Virus record (IMG/VR): IMGVR_UViG_3300037117_000117
Span: 1 to 24,853 of that record
Source of the DNA: a virus
Length of the DNA stretch: 24,853 nucleotides
Direction: 5' to 3' (one strand)
Part shown: piece by piece, positions 6,552 to 14,025 of the stretch
Numbering within the stretch: the stretch's first letter is position 1
Layout: the number at the start of each line of letters is the position of its first letter
The notes under the pieces: generated by a model
What the model was told of the DNA's origin: nothing
What the model saw: the letters and a program-made list of their open reading frames with translations, nothing else
Databases searched by the model: none
Translations under genes and position numbers: made by a program

Positions 6552-9488
6552 ATGCGGACATCTAGACTTCTGCTGCCCTTGTTCTTCCTTGCTTCCTTCG
6601 CCTTCTCGCAAACCGCGCCAATCCCGCCTTGTGTGCTGAACTTCGCACTTAATGCGGCGGGATCGAGTCCCAACTTTTCAAATAAGGCGCCATCCTGCGA
6701 CAAGTGGACCTTGACAGTCTACAGCGTGGGATTCAGCGGATATTCTCTGACCCTGCAAAGCGCGCCGGCCGCAACCCCCTCAACGCCGGGAGCCTTCGTC
6801 ACCTATGCGGGCACGACGGCCACCGGCTCAAACCCAGTCACAGCTACCGGCATTGCAACGTTCACCAATGGCACGGTAGCAACCCCCTGGCTACGCGTCA
6901 CTCTGAGCGGATTGACGGGTTCGGGCACGGTCTACGGCGTTTTGCAGGGCAGTCAGACGCTAGTAAGCAAGGGCGGCAGTGGCGGCGGCTCTCTGGCAGT
7001 CCAGGTGAACGGTACGCCGATTTCGAGCGCCGCGACCACCTTGAACTTTCAACAGGGAGCGAGCGTCACGCAAACCGGAGCCGGCACAAGTACCGTCACG
7101 GTGACGACGAATGCTAACGGCGGGCTTTATCTCGGCGAATGGGTGGACCCAATCACGTCTTACAACGCATCGGGCAGCGCGACAACGACGACCGGATCCG
7201 TGAACACGGGCACCCCCACGGCCTTGACGCTTGGGAGCGGCACCGGCTGGTCCTCGGGCATGGGAATTCAAGTTATCGGAGCTGGCGTCGCCGGCGCGAA
7301 TCTGATAACGAGTTGCTCCACCGTATCCGGAACGGCCTGCACATTGGCCACGGGCGCGAGCACAACGGTTTCCGGGGCAGTCGTGAAGCATGATGACACG
7401 GCGGCGATTCAGGCGGCGTACACGGCTGCAACGCTGGTCCATCTTCGGGCGGGAACCTACAACGTGAGCAGCGCGATCACGATTGCCAATCCTGGGCAGA
7501 TCGTGGGGGACGGTCAAGGGCAAACCTTCATCCAAATCACGGCGGCAAGCATTGCGACGGGGGCGTTTGTAATCAACACCAACATTTCGGGATCTACCAC
7601 CGGGCCTGATAATCTCGGCGAAACGCTGAGGGACTTTACCGTCAACCAAGACCCGACCGTCACTCCTACCGCGGGATTCGCTTTTTACGTGACGACCGGC
7701 GGAGGCGGCGGAACCTACGTCACCACACTTCACCTCGTCGACATCACGATCAACAACACGTTCTCAGGCGTGTTCTTCGGCTCTGGCGCGATTCAAAACT
7801 GGGTGGAGCGGCTTCACATCCGGTATCTGCAAAACGGCGGCGCATCCGGCCAGTCTGGAATTGTGGTGAACAGCCCCAGTCCATCGGGCGATACACATTG
7901 GGACCATAACGAATTGAACGGGCCTAACTCGGGCCTGCTGATCATCAATGCCGATACGCAGTCCTTCACCGATATGAAAATCGTGAATACAGGGCTGGTG
8001 ATAAATGCAGCTTCCAATCTTTCGGTCAGGCGCATCCGGTTTGACGATGCGGCCATTGAAGGCACCAACGGCAGCGGCGTTCCGAGTTGCGAAGTAAACA
8101 TCGGGGCAAACGGCAACACGACGGACCAAATCAGCTTCACAGGCGGCGGGATCGGGCTTTCCCCGAATGGGATTTGTGCCACGAACACTCTTGCGCTGAA
8201 CGTGGCCGGGGTGTTTTTCTACAACACGACGTTGCAGATTACGGCGGCTGGTTCCTACGGGAGCGTCATCGGCAACACGTTTTCGAGTGAGCCGAGTTCG
8301 TCGACGGCGACGGCGGTCAATTTGACCAGCTCCTCTATATTCAGTGTCACAAGTAATGTGATCGAGAGTGGAGCGTTTGGCGTCGTGACGGATTCGTCGA
8401 TCGCCAACATCTACAATTTGAACTCCAATGTGAACAAAAACGCCGTGGCCAACAATCTGAACGCGGCCACCGTGGACCATGAGATATTCACCCCACCTTC
8501 CTGTGCGGCTGACGGTTCCCATGCTCTAACCTTTCCAAGCGGAGCATTTTCCTGCACCGCGATTAGCGGGGGAAGCAGCGGAACCGCAGGGTCCCAGCTA
8601 TTCTCCACAACCGGGTCAACCACGGCCACGGCGGCTACAGCCACTTCCCTAATTGGCACGGTGTCCGGGAGCACCACCATACCGGCGAACACCTTCACGG
8701 CGGGACAATACTTCCAATTTGTGGCGCAAGGATATTTTACAACCCCGGCCACTCCCGCCAGCCTGACAATCGATTTGAAAATAGGCGGTACGGTTAGAAT
8801 ATCGACCGGGGCCGTGGTGCAGATCGCATCCGTGACCAGTGGGACCTGGCGACTAAGCTGCGGCGTTACCACGCGAACGGCCGGGGCCAGCGGCACTCAG
8901 ATTGCGAATTGCATTTTTGAGGGCACCGGGGCAACCTTGACACCAGGGGAAGCCCCCATGCAAACTAGTTCCGCCTGGACCATCGACACGACCGCGACTG
9001 AGGCCATCGACCTTGCCGCGACCTGGAGCACAACAGTAGGGGCCCCCACGATTACGTCAACCAACGTTGTCGGGTATATCCCTGGGGCGGCGAGTTCCTC
9101 GGGAACCGGAGTCATGCTGGCCTCGTTCTTTACTACGAATTCCGAAACGACCACAAGCGGCTCACCCGTGGATTTATCGACACCGGATACCATCACTTTC
9201 ACCCTGGCGGCGACTACCAACGTGGTGATCACTTACATGGCATATAGCGTGTTGACGAACAACACTCCAGCGGGCCTCTTAAACGAGTTAAACATCGATG
9301 GGTCCGTTACAGCAGCATCGGTTTTCGAGTGCGATTCCGGCAACAGCACCTTCAAATTCATGTGTGGACTGGCGTACAAAGTCAGCCTCGGTGCGGGATC
9401 GCACACGATTAAGGTTCAGCATTGGATATCCAGCGGTTCTACAGGGACTTGGACCAATCGACTCACTCAGGCTTTCTCGTCGCCATAG
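6552..9488 (+). CDS. Tailspike-like protein with pectate-lyase-type beta-helix and signal peptide
   Basis: This 979-residue protein starts at the ATG at 6552 with a strong Sec signal (MRTSRLLLPLFFLASFAFSQ). It continues with Ser/Thr/Gly-rich beta-structure. Around residues 280-345 it has the entry pattern of a pectate-lyase superfamily beta-helix (DDTAAIQAAYTAA, then LRAGTYNVSSAI, then IVGDGQGQT). Helix rungs follow to about residue 640. The C-terminal third is beta-rich (GGTVRISTGAVVQIAS), like receptor-binding or capsule-binding domains of tail proteins. The architecture suggests a tail fibre or tailspike binding or cleaving surface polysaccharide. The signal peptide is unusual for a virion protein and could instead mean a secreted host-type protein. 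It ends just before repeat F14. Confidence 0.75.
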   Translation: MRTSRLLLPLFFLASFAFSQTAPIPPCVLNFALNAAGSSPNFSNKAPSCDKWTLTVYSVGFSGYSLTLQSAPAATPSTPGAFVTYAGTTATGSNPVTATGIATFTNGTVATPWLRVTLSGLTGSGTVYGVLQGSQTLVSKGGSGGGSLAVQVNGTPISSAATTLNFQQGASVTQTGAGTSTVTVTTNANGGLYLGEWVDPITSYNASGSATTTTGSVNTGTPTALTLGSGTGWSSGMGIQVIGAGVAGANLITSCSTVSGTACTLATGASTTVSGAVVKHDDTAAIQAAYTAATLVHLRAGTYNVSSAITIANPGQIVGDGQGQTFIQITAASIATGAFVINTNISGSTTGPDNLGETLRDFTVNQDPTVTPTAGFAFYVTTGGGGGTYVTTLHLVDITINNTFSGVFFGSGAIQNWVERLHIRYLQNGGASGQSGIVVNSPSPSGDTHWDHNELNGPNSGLLIINADTQSFTDMKIVNTGLVINAASNLSVRRIRFDDAAIEGTNGSGVPSCEVNIGANGNTTDQISFTGGGIGLSPNGICATNTLALNVAGVFFYNTTLQITAAGSYGSVIGNTFSSEPSSSTATAVNLTSSSIFSVTSNVIESGAFGVVTDSSIANIYNLNSNVNKNAVANNLNAATVDHEIFTPPSCAADGSHALTFPSGAFSCTAISGGSSGTAGSQLFSTTGSTTATAATATSLIGTVSGSTTIPANTFTAGQYFQFVAQGYFTTPATPASLTIDLKIGGTVRISTGAVVQIASVTSGTWRLSCGVTTRTAGASGTQIANCIFEGTGATLTPGEAPMQTSSAWTIDTTATEAIDLAATWSTTVGAPTITSTNVVGYIPGAASSSGTGVMLASFFTTNSETTTSGSPVDLSTPDTITFTLAATTNVVITYMAYSVLTNNTPAGLLNELNIDGSVTAASVFECDSGNSTFKFMCGLAYKVSLGAGSHTIKVQHWISSGSTGTWTNRLTQAFSSP

Positions 9489-9602
9489 TTCTTTTTGGTT
9501 TTGGCCTCACCGCTAATCGATCTTCGCGTCGGCTTTCTCTCTTTCTACATGGGCAAATCGTGAACCTGTCGAGCGCACACCCGTTGAGCGAAGTGGAATT
9601 TG

Positions 9603-9785
9603 GGCAACAATTTACTTGACTGATGGGGTCAGCCGTGATACACTTCGACTGACCCACCGGATAAGGGCTTCAACGCTGTTCCGCCTGCCAGCTTCCAGCG
9701 CTTGACCACTAGCCTAAAACGAAAATAGACTTCTAACCGCCGTTAGAAGTCTATCCCAATTTGGTCAGGCAAGTAAATTGTTGCC
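9603..9785. mobile_element. MITE-like insertion, 183 bp, 21-bp inverted ends, 8-bp target duplication
   Basis: The ends 9603-9623 and 9765-9785 are inverted repeats matching at 20 of 21 positions (outer part GGCAACAATTTACTTG). The 8-base sequence GGAATTTG flanks both sides (9595-9602 and 9786-9793), as expected for a target-site duplication. There is no room for a transposase. Inside are a 7-bp inverted repeat (GGGTCAG and CTGACCC, within 9624-9656) and a perfect 13-bp hairpin (9725-9754). It would have to be moved by a transposase encoded elsewhere; several IS families make 8-bp duplications and I cannot say which. Confidence 0.85.
9715..9754 (-). terminator. Intrinsic terminator of the minus-strand methyltransferase block
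   Basis: A perfect 13-bp stem (9725-9737 with 9742-9754) closes a four-base loop. On the minus strand it is followed by TTTTCGTTTT, as in a Rho-independent terminator. No T-tract follows on the plus strand. It lies 70-110 bases past the stop of the minus-strand gene at 9823 and inside the MITE-like insertion, so the mobile element may have brought a terminator with it. Confidence 0.7.
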
Positions 9786-9822
9786 GGAATTTGTGACGAG
9801 GCCAAAACAAAAAAAATTCACT

Positions 9823-10845
9823 TTACGGAACATTCGCCGGTTCCATCTTGTCGAAATCGAATAATGTAGGGCTTGTGACTTTCTGTTCCATCGCCTTCAG
9901 GTATCCGACTCCATCCGCCCAGTAGTCCGATGAAAGTTCGATCCCGTATCCTTTTCGTCCGCGCTCGACCGCGACATAGGGCACGGTCATCAGGCCGGCG
10001 AAGGGATCCAAAACCAGTTCGCCCTTGTTCGAGTAGCGCTCGATCAGCCGTTCCACGATATCGAAGGGTAATGGACAAATGTGCCCTTCAACCCGGTTCC
10101 GCGCCTGGTCCGTGTTCAACGTGCGCATCCGCACCACGTCATCCCAAACCCAATCGGAATGCGAGCGTGGATCGAGCAGCATAAAGTTGGCCGGGAGCAT
10201 TCCCTTATCTTCGAGGATCTCCGCGATCTTCACGTGCTCCTTGAATCGATACAGGTGCTTTTTGTTGAAGTCATGCCAGACGCGGCGGAGCTGGTCCGTT
10301 GAAAGAGATTGAACTTCTTCGGGAGACAGGAAGCGGTCGCCGGCCGATCGCCAGAACGGGGACGCGTCGAATTGCCAGCGCGATCGCGAGTAGGCGTCCA
10401 TGTCTCCATCGGGGATGATCGACCGAAGCACCGGCAATTTCTGATCGTAGGGCACGATCTCGCCATCCAACGTGACACACAGCGGCTTGGGATGAGTCAC
10501 GGGCACGTCGGCGTAGGCACGCGCCATGTTCGTCGGCAGCTTGCGGAACAGCAGAATGTACTCGGGTGATCCGACACCCATCTTCGTTCCATCTTTCCCG
10601 TTTTCGGTCCATCCCAGCCGGTAGGTCTGATTGTTCTCGCGCACGACGTCGGTCACGATCGTGATTCGGCCCGCGTAGATCAGCCCGTGTTTCTGAAGGT
10701 GCGCCACGCACTTATCGGAGAACGGGTTCACGCTGTACATGCCGAGGCCCGTGACGGATCCGTAGAGTAGCCGGTCTTTGCAGTGGACGCAGTACATCCG
10801 CCCGGGCTTCAGCGCGCGTTTCAGATGCGGCGTGAGGTAGTCCAT
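9823..10845 (-). CDS. C-terminal methylase half of a helicase-methylase (fragment)
   Basis: This 340-residue protein resembles the C-terminal half of large phage and plasmid helicase-DNA methylases. Signatures are MDYLTPHLKRALKPGRMYC, TDVVRENNQTYRLGW, DGTKMGVGSPEYILLFRK, WDDVVRMRTLNTDQA, and the SAM-binding DPFAGLMTVPYVA near residue 279. Homology-like sequence (PYEYTPSYNDYGHN) continues in frame upstream of the ATG for about 35 codons to a TAA, without a start codon. The catalytic motif IV region expected just before it is missing. It is therefore probably a remnant whose N-terminal half is the fragment at 13011-13628. Whether it is expressed is unclear. Confidence 0.75.
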   Translation of the reverse strand: MDYLTPHLKRALKPGRMYCVHCKDRLLYGSVTGLGMYSVNPFSDKCVAHLQKHGLIYAGRITIVTDVVRENNQTYRLGWTENGKDGTKMGVGSPEYILLFRKLPTNMARAYADVPVTHPKPLCVTLDGEIVPYDQKLPVLRSIIPDGDMDAYSRSRWQFDASPFWRSAGDRFLSPEEVQSLSTDQLRRVWHDFNKKHLYRFKEHVKIAEILEDKGMLPANFMLLDPRSHSDWVWDDVVRMRTLNTDQARNRVEGHICPLPFDIVERLIERYSNKGELVLDPFAGLMTVPYVAVERGRKGYGIELSSDYWADGVGYLKAMEQKVTSPTLFDFDKMEPANVP

Positions 10846-10935
10846 TTGTTCGAAAAAGCGGTCGTCGTCGGTGTTGTGGCCGTAGTCATTATATGAGGGC
10901 GTGTATTCATAAGGGAATTATATACATGACTCCCG

Positions 10936-11061
10936 TTAGCCTTTCTTTGCATCAGTTTGCCGCTTTCTTTTCGCGCGCCGTTTCGCCGCTTTTGACTTCG
11001 GTTTCGGTCTGTAGCGAAGTACCACATCAGCTATCGTGTCCAACTCTTTGGGTGTGTTCAT
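10936..11061 (-). CDS. 41-residue basic protein, copy 2
   Basis: This tiny protein begins MNTPKELDTIADVVLRYRP and ends in a Lys/Arg-rich tail (residues 20-41, ending DAKKG). It is a clear paralogue of the gene at 11624-11749. Its ATG shares a base with the TGA of the preceding gene (TGATG), so it is probably coupled. The basic tail suggests nucleic-acid binding. The sequence CATGTATATAATTCCC follows the stop in both copies. Confidence 0.7.
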   Translation of the reverse strand: MNTPKELDTIADVVLRYRPKPKSKAAKRRAKRKRQTDAKKG

Positions 11062-11555
11062 CAAATAAGCTCCGGAATGCTATGACTGTGATCCCACCAA
11101 ATATATGCGACACCCATCGGCCTGCCGTCTCTCATCCGGCGCTTGAATCGGTGGGCGAACTCCACCTTGAATGCGGCCCACTGATCGTTCTCGCTTCCGA
11201 GCGGGAGCAGTCCGAGCGGAACAGCCTCCATGATCATCGGGCGGAACCACTTCAAATCTCTATCTGGCCAGATGCCGTAAGGTTGACCGCGCCAGTCGTC
11301 AAGGGCGCTTTGCCATCCGCCCATGAGCGGCATATCGAAGTAGCGGACCGAGAACCTGTAGGCGCGGCGTGGGATGGTGCGGCGGATAAATTCCAGCCGG
11401 ACCGCTTGACGCCTCCGGCGATTCTCCATGACTTCATTCCACGTCACAATATGGCGGTCGCGCTTTTCGTCGGAGGTGAGGTAGGCCAGTTCAGCGGGAA
11501 TGTTTTTTCTGCCCCAAGCGACAAGAGCGGAACGCGTCGTGAGCGAAGCCATCAT
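11061..11555 (-). CDS. Hypothetical protein in methyltransferase block
   Basis: This 164-residue protein is rich in Arg and Trp and is not recognised. It has an N-terminal basic part (ENRRRRQAVRLEFIRR) and a C-terminal part with several Trp (YGIWPDRDLKWFRPMIM, then AYIWWDHSH). It has no signal or membrane segment. It lies between the two copies of the 41-codon gene, and its stop overlaps the start of copy 2. It may belong to the inserted module that split the helicase-methylase gene. Confidence 0.6.
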   Translation of the reverse strand: MMASLTTRSALVAWGRKNIPAELAYLTSDEKRDRHIVTWNEVMENRRRRQAVRLEFIRRTIPRRAYRFSVRYFDMPLMGGWQSALDDWRGQPYGIWPDRDLKWFRPMIMEAVPLGLLPLGSENDQWAAFKVEFAHRFKRRMRDGRPMGVAYIWWDHSHSIPELI

Positions 11556-11623
11556 TCGGCTACCTCAGCGGACACCTGGACCGGAGGCACCGATACTTTG
11601 GGGAATTATATACATGAGTATAG

Positions 11624-11749
11624 TTAGCCTTTCTTTGCATCGCGTTTGGCCTTTCGTTTCGCGCGTTTTTTCGCGGCCTTCGCCTTTTCGGGCGGTCGGT
11701 AGCGAAGCACTACGTCAGTTATTGTGTCTAACTCTTTGGGGACATTCAT
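11624..11749 (-). CDS. 41-residue basic protein, copy 1
   Basis: The protein begins MNVPKELDTITDVVLRYRP and ends in a tail of alternating Lys, Arg and Ala (ending RDAKKG). The ATG overlaps the TGA of the upstream methyltransferase (ATGA), and the AGGAGG nine bases before it lies inside that gene. The first 19 residues differ from copy 2 at only two positions, while the third-codon bases differ more, which suggests selection on the protein. Function unknown. Confidence 0.75.
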   Translation of the reverse strand: MNVPKELDTITDVVLRYRPPEKAKAAKKRAKRKAKRDAKKG

Positions 11750-13014
11750 CCGAACAGCACCTCCTGAGACATTCGTTTCTCTGCCATAGCGACGTATTCG
11801 GGATTCAATTCGATCCCGACGAATTTTCGCCGGTGTTTGCGGGCAACGAAGCCAGTCGTACCAGCTCCGAAAAATGGATCCAAGATCGTTCCACCTTCGG
11901 GACATCCGCCGATCACGCACGGTTCGATCAGCTTCGGCGGGAACGTGGCGAAGTGGGCTTCAGGGAACGGTTCAGCACCTACGGTCCACACATCGCGAAG
12001 GTTCCGCATCTCCGTGATGGCGCGGAAAGCATTCTGACCAGTATCGGCCATAGCCTCAGTCTTGCCGTTGAAACTACCCTTGGGCGCACTCGGGCGCACG
12101 CCAACCTTCGCGCCAGTTTGCTCAACCGCCTCTTTCGTTTTGCCCTTATCAAACCGCGAACCTCTCCACGATGCGGGTTGCCATTGCTCATCGCTGCCCC
12201 GCGCGCCGCGTTCGTCTTGATACGACAAACGCGCTTCACGCTTATATCCGTTGCCGGATGGATGGCCGCACACGGCAGGCTCCTTAATCGCTTCATGGTC
12301 GTAGTAATATCGTTCCGACTTGGAAAGCAGGAAGATGTATTCGTGGCTCCGCGTCGGCCGATCCGTTACGCTCTCCGGCATCGGCGCTGGTTTGGCCCAG
12401 ATGATATCGGAGCGCAACCACCAGCCGTCCGCTTGCAGCGCGAACGCCACGCGCCAGGGGATACCAACAAGATCCTTCGGCTTCAGATTGGCGACGTAGC
12501 GGGAGGGTGCGCCCTGTGCACCTTCGTTTGTAACTTGCTTAGGTCCAGCCGCATCGGTCGTCTTGCGCTGTCCTGGATGCGCGTTATAACTGTCTCCGAG
12601 ATTAAGCCAGAGCGTTCCATCTTCGCGGAGCACCCGACGAACTTCGCGAAACACCGAAACGGCATGATCCACATACATTTCTGGCGTCGGCTCCAATCCG
12701 AAGCATCCACGCCATGCCCCGCAAATGGAACAAGAGCCGCGAATCGCCCGCGCCCGTATTGGCTCTCGAAACTCCGCAATCTCACCCTGCACTTCGCCAC
12801 GTCCGTTTGTGGCTTGCGCCCAGTTGCCGCGCCCTACTTCTGTTTTAATCGACTCCTCAATCCAGTCATGCTCGCAATCCACAGCGCCGCCCCAAATGGA
12901 CGGCGGGAGGTTGTAATCGCGCAAACCCCAGTAGGGCGGGCTGGTGATACAGCAGTTTACGGAGGCATCCGGCATAGTTTGCAGGACGCTCAAGGCGTCT
13001 CCGTTGTGTATCAC
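11746..13014 (-). CDS. DNA methyltransferase (N4-cytosine or N6-adenine, beta type)
   Basis: This 422-residue enzyme would methylate an exocyclic amino group in DNA using S-adenosylmethionine. The catalytic motif IV TSPPYWGLRDY is near residue 24, WLNLGDSYNAHPGQ near residue 135, and the SAM motif DPFFGAGTTGF near residue 388. The order IV before I is that of the beta class. A CSICG segment near residue 91 could bind a metal. The frame is open further upstream, but the GTG at 13014 is preferred: it overlaps the TGA of the upstream gene (GTGA), and the earlier stretch is a shadow of that gene. No restriction enzyme is nearby, so it is an orphan, probably protecting the element's DNA. Confidence 0.88.
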   Translation of the reverse strand: MIHNGDALSVLQTMPDASVNCCITSPPYWGLRDYNLPPSIWGGAVDCEHDWIEESIKTEVGRGNWAQATNGRGEVQGEIAEFREPIRARAIRGSCSICGAWRGCFGLEPTPEMYVDHAVSVFREVRRVLREDGTLWLNLGDSYNAHPGQRKTTDAAGPKQVTNEGAQGAPSRYVANLKPKDLVGIPWRVAFALQADGWWLRSDIIWAKPAPMPESVTDRPTRSHEYIFLLSKSERYYYDHEAIKEPAVCGHPSGNGYKREARLSYQDERGARGSDEQWQPASWRGSRFDKGKTKEAVEQTGAKVGVRPSAPKGSFNGKTEAMADTGQNAFRAITEMRNLRDVWTVGAEPFPEAHFATFPPKLIEPCVIGGCPEGGTILDPFFGAGTTGFVARKHRRKFVGIELNPEYVAMAEKRMSQEVLFG

Positions 13015-13628
13015 GCGGGCACCGCCGCAATCAACTGTTTGTACGTCAGCCGCTTGCCTACAATGGCATCCACGAACGAATCGAGCCGCTCGAACGTGTG
13101 GCGTTTGACGTTGCCCTCGTTCAGCCGAAATGCGAACCTTTTGTGCCACGATTTGAAAAACCTTGTTAACGCCTGGCCGGTATCCATGATCCCGAGGAAC
13201 CCGGCGTAGTGGATCAATTCGTTCGTGATGAACTGGCGATGCCCTTCCGCTTTGAGCGTCTCAAGTTCCGCGGCTGATCGGATGTAGGGCAGGGTCATGC
13301 CGCCGAACCGTTCGCGGGCCGCGCGCACAAATTCGCCCTTGACTCCCAGCGGGCAGACGATCAGCGCATAGCCGACGGTCTCCGCCAAGATGGATTCGAT
13401 TATCTGGAGTTGAATATCAGTTTTTCCCAATCCGAATGACGCGAAGATGGCCCGGTTGCCGCCGCGGATCGCCCAGCGCGCCAGATCCGCCTGGTGAGGG
13501 AATAAATGTGGCCGTAGCGTCAACCCGGCGCTCTCAGAGCCTCTTTCGTCGGCGATAACGACCTTAGAGGCTAGAAACTGGTCATACGTCTGTGGAGCGA
13601 CGATATCGGTGTATTCGAAGGGTGTCAT
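13011..13628 (-). CDS. N-terminal fragment of an SNF2-type helicase-methylase, internally deleted
   Basis: This 205-residue protein carries the N-terminal part of the large helicase-methylase family: LFPHQADLARWAIRGG, the Walker A-like FASFGLGKTDIQLQ near residue 65, and motif Ia LIVCPLGVKGEF near residue 88. It then jumps from QFITN directly to ELIHYAGFLGIMDTGQALTR, which in family members lies after the DEAD-type motif II and motif III. About 60-80 residues thus seem deleted in frame. The last 45 residues (ending AIVGKRLTYKQLIAAVPA) do not resemble the family. It is probably non-functional as a helicase. The stop overlaps the start of the methyltransferase gene. Confidence 0.7.
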   Translation of the reverse strand: MTPFEYTDIVAPQTYDQFLASKVVIADERGSESAGLTLRPHLFPHQADLARWAIRGGNRAIFASFGLGKTDIQLQIIESILAETVGYALIVCPLGVKGEFVRAARERFGGMTLPYIRSAAELETLKAEGHRQFITNELIHYAGFLGIMDTGQALTRFFKSWHKRFAFRLNEGNVKRHTFERLDSFVDAIVGKRLTYKQLIAAVPA

Positions 13629-13685
13629 TGGACGTTGCTATAAATCCTCCCTGCATTCTGTCAGGTTTGCTGATTGAAAACAATG

Positions 13686-13706
13686 GTACTTCAGTACTTT
13701 AGTACT
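13686..13706. promoter_or_regulatory. Triple GTACT repeat, possible operator
   Basis: GTACT occurs at 13686, 13694 and 13702, an exact 8-base period, and the second and third copies are AGTACT palindromes. It lies in the 185-base gap between the divergent minus-strand methyltransferase block and the plus-strand genes, where a control region is expected. No sigma-70 boxes stand out. The rest of the gap up to the repeat at 13737 shows nothing else. Confidence 0.35.
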
Positions 13707-13736
13707 CTCTTGCGTAATGCACTGATTTCTGGCAAG

Positions 13737-13812
13737 CTTTTTATGTTGGCCTTGGCGTGCTTTTGCGCTTCGCCGGGGCTTTTGAGCGTTCGACACTTGG
13801 GAGCGTGGTGGA
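13737..13812 (+). repeat. Boundary repeat, forward copy F16 (diverged)
   Basis: TTGGCCT lies at 13746-13752, GCGCTTCGCCGGGGC in the centre, TCGACA at 13790-13795, then TTGGGAG and GTGGTGGAA before an ATG. Unlike other forward copies on this strand it does not follow a plus-strand stop; a divergent promoter region lies to its left. Confidence 0.85.
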
Positions 13813-13813
13813 A

Positions 13814-13990
13814 ATGACGGAGGGTTGGACTGGGAGGGTTAATGCTGCTCATGAGGCGAGGAGGCGGCGTACCGAAGTTGGCATGTGCGCGAATCGGGTT
13901 AATCGATTGCCCGAGGCTGCCCTGGTGCCGGGCTGGCCGCGCTCTAGCCCTCCCTGTCGAGCCTTCAAACTTCACGCGGAGACGGATTAG
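13814..13990 (+). CDS. Small hypothetical ORF, payload of F16-R17
   Basis: This 58-residue reading frame starts at the ATG at 13814, with GGGAG of the repeat upstream. It is basic (EARRRRTEVG) and ends in a tail encoded by R17, with the TAG stop inside the repeat. A competing frame starts at the ATG at 13842, directly after a second GGGAGGG, and runs to a TGA at 14007-14009, ending in a tail of the VEPSN...GEAKT type seen in other genes. I cannot decide between the two, and neither product is recognised. Confidence 0.35.
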   Translation: MTEGWTGRVNAAHEARRRRTEVGMCANRVNRLPEAALVPGWPRSSPPCRAFKLHAETD

Positions 13991-14005
13991 CGGCGAGGCC
14001 AAAAC
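13946..14005 (-). repeat. Boundary repeat, reverse copy R17
   Basis: TGTCGA lies at 13955-13960 and GAGGCC at 13995-14000. On the minus strand it is close to the consensus (CGCTAATCCG, CGCGTGAAGTTTGAAGG, TCGACA, GGGAGGG). Confidence 0.95.
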
Positions 14006-14025
14006 ATGAAAGGGAGCGTGGCCGG

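Larger units (their letters stand above)
9490..9812 (+). repeat. Empty boundary-repeat pair F14/R14, interrupted by a MITE-like insertion
   Basis: The forward half has TTTTGGCCTC at 9499-9508 and TCTACA (9544-9549, for TCGACA). The reverse half has TGTCGA at 9567-9572, but its GAGGCC lies at 9798-9803. The 183-bp segment 9603-9785 sits inside the reverse half. Removing it and one copy of the 8-base direct repeat restores a pair that aligns with the pair at 21560-21673. Only 17 bases separate the two TCGACA-type blocks, so the slot holds no gene. Confidence 0.85.

Noticed and set aside
6960-8522. Long minus-strand frames opposite the beta-helix gene
   Set aside because: They are Arg/His-rich antisense frames with no motif, caused by the GC-rich repetitive coding sequence on the other strand.
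11500-13209. Very long plus-strand frame (569 codons) opposite the methyltransferase
   Set aside because: It is antisense to a gene with clear catalytic motifs, and its composition is that of a shadow frame.
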